Positions 7,558 to 16,408 are shown, counted from the first letter of the stretch. The stretch: DNA of 32,176 nt from JADKCL01 sp046050405 (GCA_046050405.1 JBJOPY010000292.1:1-32176); one strand, 5' to 3'. Made by a program: numbers and translations. Notes: generated by a model not told the origin, from the letters alone.

Positions 7558-7766
7558 TAGGGGGGAGGAATACTTGGTGATGAATCCCAGCAATCAATCT
7601 GAAAACCCGATCCGCAACAGATGGATCATCCTGAACCCTTTACTCCGATGGCAGGCTGTTTGAAGGGGGCATTCTTGCAATAATTCCGAGCCACGATCGA
7701 AGACAGGTACGATTGCCCCCACACTCACAGGAAAAGGCTGTCAGCTCCACACCCAACCCGTTTTAG

Positions 7767-7838
7767 TAGCCCCGCCAAGGATCGAACTTGGATCTGGTAT
7801 TTAGGAAACACCTGTTCTATCCATTGAACTACAGGGCC
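7767..7838 (-). tRNA. tRNA-Arg (anticodon CCT)
   Basis: Read on the minus strand this 72-nt gene folds as a full cloverleaf. The acceptor GGCCCTG pairs with CGGGGCT (one G-U at each of two positions) and the discriminator is A. The D arm is GTTC/GAAC. The anticodon stem GGTGT/ATACC encloses the loop TTCCTAA, giving anticodon CCT. The variable loop has 5 nt and the T arm is CCAAG-TTCGATC-CTTGG. The CCA end is not encoded. It reads AGG arginine codons. Confidence 0.95.
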
Positions 7839-8314
7839 TTATCGAGTAATGGATGCAAATTTAAATAGATTTTCGACTTTTGTCAATCCAATCGGCTCCT
7901 TATTTCGTGCAATTTCTGGCCGATGGCTGCAACCCGTCTCTTCCAAATGGATTGGATTCCTGTACAACAGCCATTATTGGGAGGATTTTCAAGAAATGCG
8001 GCTCCGCTACTTCTGCGGATGTATAGAATCTGGGCGGTTTTCTTTCAGAGTGGGACTATGCATGGCATCACCGGGGCAGCGTATTCCTAGGTCAACCGAA
8101 CAGCATGATTTCTCAGAGGAAGCTAGAATCTATGGTAAGAGGGCCCCACTGTCCAGGAACAGCAGGTGCTGGGTCATCGAATGGATCTTAAAAATGGGAT
8201 GAACCGGATCGCCTACCTCCGGGGGATCAACATTTCCCGATCCAGAAGCGCTGGGCACTATGAATGGATGTAAATGATGGCCAGGGAGGAAAAAAGGGAA
8301 CAAGAATCCCAACG
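7839..8314. other. Non-coding interval between tRNA-Arg and purL
   Basis: The left end holds the tRNA promoter and the right end the purL terminator. A 117-codon plus-strand frame at 7849-8202 lies between them, but it runs over the tRNA promoter and shows no family features, so I do not call it. Nothing else is recognisable. Confidence 0.6.
7856..7886 (-). promoter_or_regulatory. tRNA-Arg promoter
   Basis: On the minus strand TTGACA (7881-7886) is separated by 17 nt from TAAATTTG (7856-7863). The pair satisfies both the general TTGACA -35 box and the Bacteroidota TTG-N20-TAnnTTTG rule. It sits 17 nt before the mature tRNA 5' end. Confidence 0.75.
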
Positions 8315-8323
8315 CTAGTTCCC
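8290..8323 (-). terminator. purL intrinsic terminator overlapping the stop codon
   Basis: On the minus strand GGGAAC (8318-8323) pairs with GTTCCC (8296-8301), followed by six T residues (8290-8295). The left arm is the last two sense codons of purL and the stop codon TAG starts the 16-nt loop. The stem is only 6 bp, so efficiency is uncertain. Confidence 0.55.
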
Positions 8324-10555
8324 TAATTTTCTGGCCAAGGCATTCATATAAGTTTCCTTGTATTCGGAGATGTGCCCGAAATCCTCGTCATCCACGTCGA
8401 TGTTACCGTCGGTGACTTCGCCGAGTACGAGCATGGGGACGCCTGTGCGCTCCATCAAGTCCTCGAAAGCATCTTGGTCGCGGGTACTCACGCTGACCAC
8501 TACGCGACCGCCACTCTCGCCGAAAAGGAAAGCGTCTGGACGGATGCTATCGTCCAAAAGGATGTTGCACCCGCGATCGTTGGGGAATCCGCATTCCAGC
8601 AGGCAGATTGCGAGCCCACCTTCCGAGATGTCGTGCGCACTCTTGACGAGGTCTGCATGGATCGCCTTGCCAAGAGCTTTGCAGAGTGCAACTTCCTCTT
8701 CCAGGTTCACGTAGGGGGCAGGACTCAGCTTGACCTTGTGATAATGATAGAGGTATTCGGAACTATTGATGTCCTCCACGATATGCCCGAGGAGATAGAT
8801 CAGATCTCCAGGATCGCGAAAGGCCATGCCCATCATCTGCTTCTCTGCGTCCTCCAGCAGACCCACCATGCCGATCGTCGGCGTCGGATCCACCGGGCCA
8901 TCATCGTTGCTTTGGTTGTAAAAGGAGACATTCCCTCCGGTGACGGGTATTTTGAAGGCCAGGCAGGCAAGACGCATTCCTTCGATCGCGCCGGCAAATT
9001 GCCAATAGACTTCTGGGCGGTAGGGATTTCCGAAGTTCAGGCAGTTGGTCACACCCAAGGGTTCGCCTCCAGAGCAGGCAATGTTGCGTGCAGCCTCGGC
9101 TACGGCAAGGGCTGTGCCGGCCAGGGGGTCAGCCTTCACATACCGGCTGTTGCAGTCGGTGGTCACCGCCAATGCCTTCTTGGTGCCTTTGATGAGGACG
9201 ACCGCTGCATCGCTCGGACGATTGGTGCTCATGTTGGCAGCTCCGACCATGCTGTCATACTGCTCGGTGATCCATCGCTTCGAGGCGATGGTCGGCAGGG
9301 CGCAGAGGTAGCTGAGAACTTGCCAGAGATGCTCAGGCAGGGCGATTTTGTCGATGTGATAGTCCTCAATCAGCTCCACGTATGCCGGAAGGTGCTGCTC
9401 GCGCTGATAGACCGGTGCCCCGCCTCCCAACACCAGTGGCTTGGCAGGCACGGATGCCGCCAATTCGCCGTCCATGTAGTAGTTCAGGACTCCAGTGTCA
9501 GTGACGACCCCGATCTGGACACAGTGCAGATCCCATTTCTCGAAGACCTCGACTGCATCTTTCTCCTTGCCTTTTTCCACCACGACCAGCATCCGTTCCT
9601 GGCTCTCGGAAAGCAAGATCTCCCAAGGCTTCATGTTTTCCTGTCGGGTGGGAACCTTGTCCAGCCAAACGTCCATGCCGGCATCGCCTTTTGCGCTCAT
9701 TTCCGATGTGGAGCAGGTGATTCCTGCTGCCCCCATGTCCTGCATGCCTACCACGGCTCCAGACCGGATGAGTTCCAGGCTGGCCTCGAGTAGCAGTTTC
9801 TCCGTGAACGGGTCGCCGACCTGTACGCTGGGCAGATCCTTGATGGAGTCTTCATGAATGTCACCCGAGGCAAAAGTGGCTCCGTGGATGCCATCCTTGC
9901 CTGTCCGGGAACCGACGATGAAGACAGGGTTTCCCTGGCCTTTCGCAGTCGCCCTGGCGGTTTCGCCGACTTTCACGATGCCGACACTCATGGCATTCAC
10001 CAGTGGATTGGTGTTGTAGCAGTCATCGAAATAGACCTCGCCCCCGACCGTGGGAACACCAAAAGCGTTTCCGTAATCGCCGATGCCCTTGACCACTCCC
10101 TTCAATAGATGTTTCGTTTTGGGCAAGTCCAGGTTGCCGAAGCGAAGCGAGTTCAGGCTGCAAATCGGACGCGCACCCATCGTGAAGATATCCCGATGGA
10201 TTCCCCCCACCCCTGTCGCTGCCCCTTGGTAGGGCTCAATTGCACTTGGATGGTTGTGGCTCTCGATCTTGAAGGCCACGGCGAGCCCGTCCCCGATGTC
10301 CATCAAGCCTGCATTCTCCTCGCCTGCCCCCGCCAAAACCCGCACACCTTCCTTCGGAAGGCGTTTCAGCTGTAGGATGGAATTCTTGTAGGAACAATGC
10401 TCGCTCCACATGACGGAAAAAATGCTCAACTCTGTAAAATTGGGCGTCCGGCCCAGGATCTCGCAGATTTTCTTGAATTCTTCTTCCAGCAAGCCCAGTT
10501 TCCTGGCCTGCTCCAAGGTTGCCGGGCGATCGACGGTTTTCTGTTTTAGGGCCAT
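8315..10555 (-). CDS. purL: Phosphoribosylformylglycinamidine synthase subunit PurL
   Basis: This 746-residue PurL catalyses step 4 of purine synthesis, making FGAM from FGAR with ATP and ammonia. The length and the absence of a glutaminase domain mark it as the small PurL that works with separate PurQ and PurS, which are not in this window. Visible hallmarks include MWSEHCSYKNS, ESHNHPSAIEPYQGAATGVGG, GMQDMGAAGITCS, VTGGNVSFYNQS and DISEGGLAI. The frame is open to a TTG at 10564, but I chose the ATG at 10555, the first ATG. A -7-like TAATTTTG lies about 40 nt upstream. A hairpin terminator begins inside its last two codons. It is in the same orientation as ribE but 397 nt apart, so it probably has its own promoter. 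Confidence 0.95.
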   Translation of the reverse strand: MALKQKTVDRPATLEQARKLGLLEEEFKKICEILGRTPNFTELSIFSVMWSEHCSYKNSILQLKRLPKEGVRVLAGAGEENAGLMDIGDGLAVAFKIESHNHPSAIEPYQGAATGVGGIHRDIFTMGARPICSLNSLRFGNLDLPKTKHLLKGVVKGIGDYGNAFGVPTVGGEVYFDDCYNTNPLVNAMSVGIVKVGETARATAKGQGNPVFIVGSRTGKDGIHGATFASGDIHEDSIKDLPSVQVGDPFTEKLLLEASLELIRSGAVVGMQDMGAAGITCSTSEMSAKGDAGMDVWLDKVPTRQENMKPWEILLSESQERMLVVVEKGKEKDAVEVFEKWDLHCVQIGVVTDTGVLNYYMDGELAASVPAKPLVLGGGAPVYQREQHLPAYVELIEDYHIDKIALPEHLWQVLSYLCALPTIASKRWITEQYDSMVGAANMSTNRPSDAAVVLIKGTKKALAVTTDCNSRYVKADPLAGTALAVAEAARNIACSGGEPLGVTNCLNFGNPYRPEVYWQFAGAIEGMRLACLAFKIPVTGGNVSFYNQSNDDGPVDPTPTIGMVGLLEDAEKQMMGMAFRDPGDLIYLLGHIVEDINSSEYLYHYHKVKLSPAPYVNLEEEVALCKALGKAIHADLVKSAHDISEGGLAICLLECGFPNDRGCNILLDDSIRPDAFLFGESGGRVVVSVSTRDQDAFEDLMERTGVPMLVLGEVTDGNIDVDDEDFGHISEYKETYMNALARKLGN

Positions 10556-10952
10556 GTATGACAATTTCGGAATGGGGTTGAAAATAAAGAGATGGCCAAA
10601 ATTAGGAAAAACGTCGCATAATCGGAGGGTTCCATCGAAGCGAATTGGGGGCTCGCGTGATGGGGTTGGTGCCGAAGGACCTGTCGTCCAATGACCTCGA
10701 TGATTAATGCTCAGGACTTCCCTGTTCCTGAACGAAGAAATTCTCTGCGTGGAAAGGCCTCAGTCTCGATACGACAATGCCATTGGGTTGGATGCCACGA
10801 AATCCCATCTTTCGCTGATCGATGAGTCCGGCAAGGCCATGGTCCTAGAACGACTGCGGGCACCCGCCAGGAGCCTCATGCTCAAATTGCAAAATGAGCT
10901 GACAAGGTTCGCGGCAGTCTTTTCTGGTTGCTGGGAATCTAATATGCTTCCG
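10556..10952. other. Non-coding interval between ribE and purL
   Basis: This interval contains the purL -7-like element TAATTTTG (minus, 10597-10604), without a convincing -33. Short frames occur on both strands; the largest (10707-11201, plus) runs antisense to ribE and has no family features. I see no clear terminator for ribE here. Confidence 0.5.
10597..10604 (-). promoter_or_regulatory. Possible purL -7 element
   Basis: TAATTTTG on the minus strand matches TAnnTTTG exactly and is 41 nt upstream of the purL ATG. No TTG stands at the right distance, so the call rests on one element. Confidence 0.35.
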
Positions 10953-11564
10953 CTAGACTGGGCGATGACCATACATCTTCAGAAGATACTTCCCGAGGAT
11001 GTCAAACTCCAGATTGACCGCATCGCCGACTTTCAAGGTTCGAAAATTGGTATGTTCGAAGGTGTATGGGATCACCGTCACGGAAAACTGTGCATCGTCA
11101 CATGTGACCACGGTAAGACTGACACCATTGACACAGACAGACCCCTTGTCGACCAACAGATTCCTGAACTCGGAAGGAAACGCGAAATGGAAAAACCATG
11201 AGCCTTCCAGCAGTTCCACCTTCGTGACACGTGCCGTGGTATCCACATGGCCCTGAACGAAATGTCCGTCCATTCGCTGCCCAGCCTTCAGGCAGCGCTC
11301 GATGTTGATGATTCCGCCATCCTGCAATGTGCCTAGATTGGACTTTTTGAGTGTCTCGTCCACTGCCACCACGGCATACTCTTTCTCGCCGTGAGGGTCG
11401 TTTCTGAAAATCTCCACCACTGTCAGGCATACACCGTTATGGGCGATGCTTTGATCAACCTTGATCGGTTCGTCGAGGGAGGTGGAAATACGGAGTACGA
11501 GATTGCTGCCTTCGCTGATCCGTGAGACAAGCCGGCCTTCGCTTTCAATGATTCCTGTGAACAT
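10953..11564 (-). CDS. ribE: Riboflavin synthase (alpha subunit)
   Basis: This 203-residue enzyme disproportionates two 6,7-dimethyl-8-ribityllumazine molecules to riboflavin in the cytoplasm, as a trimer. It starts with the diagnostic MFTGIIE. It has the two internally duplicated lumazine-binding barrels: SIAHNGVCLTV with GQRMDGHFVQGHVD in the first, and GSVCVNGVSLTV in the second, ending with VNLEFDILGKYL. It starts only 13 nt after the stop of the large secreted protein gene upstream, with no terminator between them, so it is probably transcribed from that promoter. Other rib genes are not in the window and no FMN riboswitch is visible. Confidence 0.96.
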   Translation of the reverse strand: MFTGIIESEGRLVSRISEGSNLVLRISTSLDEPIKVDQSIAHNGVCLTVVEIFRNDPHGEKEYAVVAVDETLKKSNLGTLQDGGIINIERCLKAGQRMDGHFVQGHVDTTARVTKVELLEGSWFFHFAFPSEFRNLLVDKGSVCVNGVSLTVVTCDDAQFSVTVIPYTFEHTNFRTLKVGDAVNLEFDILGKYLLKMYGHRPV

Positions 11565-11577
11565 GGACTGGAGATGA

Positions 11578-14406
11578 TTAGCGTAGCAAAGTGATAACGC
11601 CCGTTACCGGAGGGTGGGGGATGTAGCCGGGAAGATGATCCTCTGCATATCGGATCACGTAATAATAGACTCCGTCAGGTACGGGGTTGCCTTGGTTGTT
11701 CCTACCGTCCCAGAACCGGTCAGGATCGGAAAGGGAGTTCGTTGAAAAGATCATCCTGCCCCAGCGGTCATAGATCTGCACCAAGGTGACACGCAAGGAG
11801 CGATCCAGGACTGGGGAGAAATAGTCATTGATTCCATCACCGTTGGGGGAGAAGACATTTCCCAGCTCGAGTTTCGGGCAATTCTCGAAGCAGTAGATGC
11901 GCATCGGGCTTCTATTCCCGTTGGTATCGGTGGCGGTGATCCCGTAGCAGTCGGCAACTGTAGCGAGCCCATTAAAATTGTACGACGTGATGGCACTATC
12001 AACCTGCGCAATCACTTCATAGGTTCCCTGGCGATTGGTGGCGCGATAAAAGGTGAGGAAATCCAGATCGCCGCCGCAGGCACTGTCTGGATAGGTCCAC
12101 GAGAAGCCAATGCTCAAGTTTACACAGCTTAGGCTCGTGTCAATGGACATCGTACTGATACAGGGCGGTTCCAAATCCTGTGGAATGGCGCAAATCTTCT
12201 GGGAGGCATTTCGTACTGAATCCGGAAGACCGATGCTGTCCAAGTATTCACCTTCGGAAACCACGACGTAGCAATAGTCATTGAAATTGGTCAGACCGTC
12301 ATCCGAATATCTATGTACATGGGAGGTGGAACCAGCCACGGAATCGATTAGCACGTAGGGCATGGCAAATGAATCGGCACGGTAGATGTAATACTCCCGG
12401 TTGATCCACGGCACATACTCATTCCATACAAGGTTCAGCACCTTGTCTCCCGGGGTGATTTGCAGATAGATGCTGGAACCATGGTTGCCAGCCACGATCA
12501 GCTGATCGTTCGAGTCATAAAGATCCACACGGTAGCGATAGCCTTTTGCCACCGTGTTCAGGCCGGTGTCACGGTAGGTGGTATCGTGGAAGGGCAGCCC
12601 CGTGGCGATGGTCGTCCAGTTGGTGATTCCGGTGATGTCTGCGGATCGAAGGAGGTGATAGGTGTAGGGTTGAGGGAAAATGGGATCCACACTGTCCGGC
12701 TGCGACCATTCGACTTGGATTTCGCCGACCGCAGAGTCAGTTACGGCGACGCTGTCTTTCAGCAGTAGCGGGAAATCTTTCCTGATCTGCTTGCAGACCA
12801 CCTCCGTGGCGCAGGAGCGGAGCCCTTCGTCAAACATGGCTCTGACGAGGTAGCAGTACTCCACGCCGTAATCGAACCCGAGCCCGCCATTGTCATCGAC
12901 AAAGGTTGTATTGGAGCGTCCCAAATTGGTTCCGATCAATTGCCAGCCTGCTGCAGCTGGATCACTGCTGCAGCATATAGTGTCTTCAGTCCAGGCTCCT
13001 CCTCCACGGTTCCGGTAGATTTGATAGCCAAGCGTACTGTCACAGGCGTGGGGGTTCCAGTTCAAGATGAAATTACGATTGGCCGACGTCACCACAAGGC
13101 CATCCAAAGGGCGGGGGATCACCCTGATGCGTGTGATCAGGTTGGCACTCAGCATTTGGTTGGATTGCCAATATGAAAGGTTGTCGTGCGCATAGAAGTC
13201 CACCTGGTAGAATGCAGCTCGGATATGGTCACATTGTGTGGCCCAAGTGAACCTGCCTTTGACCGTGTTATCGGAGGCAATCGGAAAATCAGGGGGAAAC
13301 TGAGTTCCAGGCGGATCCGTGATGGTGATTTGTGCGGGACTTACGGATACGGCAAAAGGACCATTGAATTGTTGTCCATTGTTGTCCAGGTAGAAATAAA
13401 TGCTGTCTCCGGGCGGGGAAACCGAAGAGAAGAAGTTCGGGTCGTATACCTGGAAGTCGAATTTTACAGTGTCTCCAGCATAGACGCAGATTTCATCAGG
13501 AGCCTCAATGACCGGTGGATCGTTGTCACATGGGTTCACGAAAATCGCCATGTCACGGTAGGAAAATCCGATCATCACCCCATCCCGATACTCTTCGATC
13601 ACATAGGCGATGTTATAGGTTCCGGCACTCATCGGGGTGTTCCATCTGATGAGTCCAGTGTAGGCATCTATGGAGAGGGGGCCATTGGATCCAATGGCAT
13701 CGGGCATCACGAAACCAGTGCAGACGATCGGTGAAGGGATGGATGGCGGGTCATATTGCCTGCAATTGACGAACTTGTAGGCGAGGGAATCGCCGTCCGG
13801 GTCGTAACCACCGGGATTGTGGGTCCAGAGTTTGCCCGTACAGGCCTCATCGATCGGGTGATTCAGGAATTGTGGTGAATTTTGGTCGCCAAGGTATTGG
13901 TTGATAAGGATGGTCGATTCTATGAAAAACGCTTGGTTTCCGGAATTGCCCATGTTCTTGACCTCATTGATCCGGGCTACATCATAGTACCGGACCAGGT
14001 AGTATCCTGGGCCCGGCATGGTGTAATTGGTTCGATAGATGTTCTTCTTCACTGTCCCGATGATGTATTCCCCCATTTGGATGTTCGGGCACGTCACATT
14101 GGAAAAAAGGGGATCCACATTGAAGGGGCCGTTTTGCCGAGGAACCTTGGTGATATCAGCAACTTTTACAGAGCCCGTCGAATTCCAGATCTCAAGGTCT
14201 ATGCTGCAACGGTCCACGAATGCCTCTGATGGATCCGTGAAGGTGGTGACAATGATTTCGACCCGGTTCGATCCCAGGTAGCGATAGGTGATGTCTCCTG
14301 CAAGGTTGTGCGAGGCTCCCACCCATGAAAACCCCAGGACTAGGATGATTATTGATATCCCTAATCGGCCAAGTGATAATGGAGAGGAGAATTTGATAGA
14401 GACCAT
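11578..14406 (-). CDS. Large secreted protein with T9SS type B sorting (CHU_C) domain
   Basis: This 942-residue exported protein begins with a signal peptide (hydrophobic run LGISIIILVLGFSWVGA, probable cleavage before SHN). The next ~400 residues are beta-rich and start with SHNLAGDITYRYLG, a beginning I recall in many Bacteroidota gliding-associated proteins. The middle (about 450-840) contains fibronectin-III-like segments, each with patterns such as 'LNWNPHACDSTLGYQIYR'. The last ~95 residues are a gliding-motility/CHU_C domain (VFSPNGDGINDYF, QIYDRWGRMIF, WDGRNNQGNPVPDGVYYYVIRY), the signal for type IX secretion. It is likely a cell-surface or secreted adhesin or scaffold; no catalytic motif is evident. 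The frame opens at 14457, but I chose the ATG at 14406 because it directly precedes the signal peptide. Confidence 0.88.
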   Translation of the reverse strand: MVSIKFSSPLSLGRLGISIIILVLGFSWVGASHNLAGDITYRYLGSNRVEIIVTTFTDPSEAFVDRCSIDLEIWNSTGSVKVADITKVPRQNGPFNVDPLFSNVTCPNIQMGEYIIGTVKKNIYRTNYTMPGPGYYLVRYYDVARINEVKNMGNSGNQAFFIESTILINQYLGDQNSPQFLNHPIDEACTGKLWTHNPGGYDPDGDSLAYKFVNCRQYDPPSIPSPIVCTGFVMPDAIGSNGPLSIDAYTGLIRWNTPMSAGTYNIAYVIEEYRDGVMIGFSYRDMAIFVNPCDNDPPVIEAPDEICVYAGDTVKFDFQVYDPNFFSSVSPPGDSIYFYLDNNGQQFNGPFAVSVSPAQITITDPPGTQFPPDFPIASDNTVKGRFTWATQCDHIRAAFYQVDFYAHDNLSYWQSNQMLSANLITRIRVIPRPLDGLVVTSANRNFILNWNPHACDSTLGYQIYRNRGGGAWTEDTICCSSDPAAAGWQLIGTNLGRSNTTFVDDNGGLGFDYGVEYCYLVRAMFDEGLRSCATEVVCKQIRKDFPLLLKDSVAVTDSAVGEIQVEWSQPDSVDPIFPQPYTYHLLRSADITGITNWTTIATGLPFHDTTYRDTGLNTVAKGYRYRVDLYDSNDQLIVAGNHGSSIYLQITPGDKVLNLVWNEYVPWINREYYIYRADSFAMPYVLIDSVAGSTSHVHRYSDDGLTNFNDYCYVVVSEGEYLDSIGLPDSVRNASQKICAIPQDLEPPCISTMSIDTSLSCVNLSIGFSWTYPDSACGGDLDFLTFYRATNRQGTYEVIAQVDSAITSYNFNGLATVADCYGITATDTNGNRSPMRIYCFENCPKLELGNVFSPNGDGINDYFSPVLDRSLRVTLVQIYDRWGRMIFSTNSLSDPDRFWDGRNNQGNPVPDGVYYYVIRYAEDHLPGYIPHPPVTGVITLLR

Positions 14407-14542
14407 GTTGCGATATAACGGAGAGAAACGCACGGATGTTTCGGGCTGAGGATTCAAAAAAATCCGTCATGGATGTAGGCAAAAATATACAGCAAAAGGC
14501 CAAACGGCGGAAAATTTCCTTGGCCCCGAAAGAAATCTTATA

Positions 14543-14574
14543 CAAATTTACTTTGTGTGTTCTCATTTATCAAA
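14543..14574 (-). promoter_or_regulatory. Promoter of the secreted-protein/ribE unit
   Basis: On the minus strand TTTG (14571-14574), 20 nt of spacer and TAAATTTG (14543-14550) match the Bacteroidota consensus at both elements. Transcription would begin near 14536, giving a leader of about 130 nt before the ATG at 14406. Confidence 0.65.
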
Positions 14575-14583
14575 ATCAAAACG

Positions 14584-14591
14584 TATTTTTG
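14584..14591 (+). promoter_or_regulatory. Possible rplM operon -7 element
   Basis: TATTTTTG followed by C matches TAnnTTTG and faces rplM. The nearest TTTG upstream (14552-14555) is 28 nt away, too far for a usual -33, so the -33 is weak or absent. Confidence 0.45.
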
Positions 14592-14754
14592 CGTCCCGGA
14601 TTTGAAAAAGGGGACGTTCACATGGTTCAGGCGGTGGTGCCAGATATGATTGAAGGTACAGCCGCTCTGAGGAACTGAGATGAACTTCCTTGGAAAGGCT
14701 CCGGAAATTGAGGTATTTGCACCCCGTATTTACATAGAGTTTGAAGCATTTTAG

Positions 14755-15216
14755 ATGAATACGCTTAGTTACAAGACACAGTACGCGAAACCACAGAACG
14801 TGGAAAAGCAGTGGCTGATCATAGATGCCGAAGGCCAAGTCCTCGGACGCCTCTGCAGCCAGATCGCCTTTATCTTGCGTGGAAAGCACAAGCCCTCCTT
14901 CAGTCCCCATGTGGACTGCGGAGACAATGTCATCGTGATCAATGCGGAGAAGATTCGCCTGACGGGCAGGAAGTGGACTGACAAGGAGCACGTGTGGTAC
15001 ACTGGCTATCCAGGCGGACAGCGGTCATTGACGATGAAGGAGGTGATGGCACGCGATCCACGCCGCCCTGTCGAGCTTGCAGTGAAGCGGATGCTGCCGA
15101 AGACGAAACTTGGCAATGAGATTTACCGCCATCTGCACGTCTATGCAGGTGTTGACCATGGCCATGATGCCCAGAACCCAGTCCTGTTCAAATTGAAATT
15201 CGATTCGAAAGCATAA
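14755..15216 (+). CDS. rplM: 50S ribosomal protein L13
   Basis: This 153-residue L13 (uL13) binds 23S rRNA early in large-subunit assembly. Conserved blocks are clear: WLIIDAEGQVLGRLCSQIA, LRGKHKPSFSPHVDCGDNVIVINAEKIRLTG, and near the end RMLPKTKLGNEIYRHLHVYAG. The length is usual for the family. It is the first gene of the ribosomal unit and lies 7 nt before rpsI, the conserved rplM-rpsI pair. A leader of about 160 nt precedes it and could hold autogenous control. Codon use looks typical of a highly expressed gene. Confidence 0.98.
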   Translation: MNTLSYKTQYAKPQNVEKQWLIIDAEGQVLGRLCSQIAFILRGKHKPSFSPHVDCGDNVIVINAEKIRLTGRKWTDKEHVWYTGYPGGQRSLTMKEVMARDPRRPVELAVKRMLPKTKLGNEIYRHLHVYAGVDHGHDAQNPVLFKLKFDSKA

Positions 15217-15223
15217 GCATATT

Positions 15224-15625
15224 ATGGATACGATTGTCAAAGTGGGTAGAAGGAAAACATCGGTGGCACGGTGTTTCTTCAGATCCCCAAAAGTAGCCGG
15301 TGGTGGGAAGATCGTGGTGAATGATCGTCCGATGGAAGTCTTCTTCCCGGTTGATATTCTTCAAATCAAGGTCTTGCAGCCATTTGATGTGCTGAACTTG
15401 AATGCCAGCGACTATGACATTCTTGTGAATGTGAAGGGTGGCGGCATCACGGGACAAGCAGAGGCAATAAGGATGGGCTTTTCCCGTGTCCTCGTGGAAA
15501 TGAACGAGGAAAACAAAAAGCCGCTCCGCTCCGCTGGGTTCATAACACGTGACTCCCGTATGGTCGAGCGTAAGAAGCCGGGTCAGCCTAAAGCCCGCAA
15601 AAAGACACAGTTCTCCAAACGTTAA
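15224..15625 (+). CDS. rpsI: 30S ribosomal protein S9
   Basis: This 133-residue S9 (uS9) is a component of the small subunit head whose C-terminal tail reaches the P-site tRNA. It shows the N-terminal VGRRKTSVARCFF, the central VNVKGGGITGQAEAIRMG and the typical basic C-terminus, ending in KKTQFSKR with terminal Lys-Arg. It lies 7 nt after rplM and 18 nt before rpsB, so it is co-transcribed with both. Nothing is unusual. Confidence 0.98.
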   Translation: MDTIVKVGRRKTSVARCFFRSPKVAGGGKIVVNDRPMEVFFPVDILQIKVLQPFDVLNLNASDYDILVNVKGGGITGQAEAIRMGFSRVLVEMNEENKKPLRSAGFITRDSRMVERKKPGQPKARKKTQFSKR

Positions 15626-15643
15626 CTCCGGACACCTGAAATT

Positions 15644-16408
15644 ATGGCAGAAATTACATACAATGATCTTTTGGAGGCAGGTGTCCACTTTGGTCACTTG
15701 ACCCGCAAGTGGAACCCTGCGATGGCTCCGTATATCTTCATGGAGCGCAACGGGATTCACGTCATCGACTTGAACAAGACGCACAAGATGCTCGAAGAGG
15801 CCCTAAAGGTCGTTCGTCAGCTCTCTGCCTCAGGTCGCAAGATTCTCTTTGTCGCCACTAAGAAGCAAGCGAAAGACATCGTCGCAGCAGAAGCGATCCG
15901 CGTCAACATGCCTTTTGTGACTGAGCGTTGGCTGGGTGGCATGCTGACCAACTTCGCCACCGTCCGTAAATCCATCAAGAAGATGGGTGCCATAGAGAGG
16001 ATGGAGACAGACGGCACCTTCGAGCGCATGAGTAAGAAGGAGCGGCTGATGAAGAGCCGCGAAAAGGCCAAGCTGGAGAAGTTCTTCAAAGGCATTTCCG
16101 CACTGAACCGGCTCCCTTCCGCGATCTTCATCGTGGACATCAAAAAAGAACACATCGCCGTTTCCGAGGCCAAAAAGTTAAATATTCCCACCTTTGCTAT
16201 GGTGGACACGAACAGCAACCCCAATCAGGTGGACTTCCCGATCCCCGCCAATGACGATGCTGCAAAGTCCATCCAGTTGATCGTTCGTGCGATTTGCGAG
16301 GCAATCAACGATGGTCTTGACGAGCGGAAGAAGAAGCGCGAGGAAGACCGTATCTCCGAGGAGGCCGATCATCAGAGAAGCATCGAGGAGGAGGGCGAAG
16401 AAGATTGA
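15644..16408 (+). CDS. rpsB: 30S ribosomal protein S2
   Basis: This 254-residue S2 (uS2) has the typical start DLLEAGVHFGHLTRKWNP, the MAPYIFMERNGIHVIDL block, the ERWLGGMLTNFATV block, and the AVSEAKKLNIPTFAMVDTN region. The last 30 residues are a strongly charged Glu/Lys/Arg tail, a common variable extension. In most bacteria rpsB is followed by tsf (EF-Ts), but here a strong terminator stands about 90 nt after the stop and hisS follows. tsf must lie elsewhere. Confidence 0.98.
   Translation: MAEITYNDLLEAGVHFGHLTRKWNPAMAPYIFMERNGIHVIDLNKTHKMLEEALKVVRQLSASGRKILFVATKKQAKDIVAAEAIRVNMPFVTERWLGGMLTNFATVRKSIKKMGAIERMETDGTFERMSKKERLMKSREKAKLEKFFKGISALNRLPSAIFIVDIKKEHIAVSEAKKLNIPTFAMVDTNSNPNQVDFPIPANDDAAKSIQLIVRAICEAINDGLDERKKKREEDRISEEADHQRSIEEEGEED

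Larger units (their letters stand above)
14407..14754. other. Divergent control region between the T9SS-sorted protein and rplM
   Basis: Overlapping opposite promoters are visible here. From the plus-strand -7 to the rplM ATG about 160 nt of leader remains, unusually long for this window. Within it AGGAA/TTCCT and GCGG/CCGC can pair weakly. No gene is supported. Confidence 0.5.

Noticed and set aside
7849..8202. 117-codon plus-strand frame beside the tRNA
   Set aside because: It runs across the tRNA-Arg promoter on the other strand, shows no domain or membrane pattern, and ends in featureless DNA.
8372..9793. Very long open frame (473 codons) antisense to purL
   Set aside because: It is the mirror of a strongly conserved PurL; its composition (His- and Asp-rich) is what the complement of purL codons yields, and no family features are seen.
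10707..11201. 164-codon plus-strand frame
   Set aside because: More than half is antisense to ribE, and it has no motif or supporting promoter.
14552..14591. TTTG (14552-14555) as the -33 of the rplM promoter
   Set aside because: The spacer to the TATTTTTG element is 28 nt, well outside the usual 17-23 nt, so only the -7 was kept.
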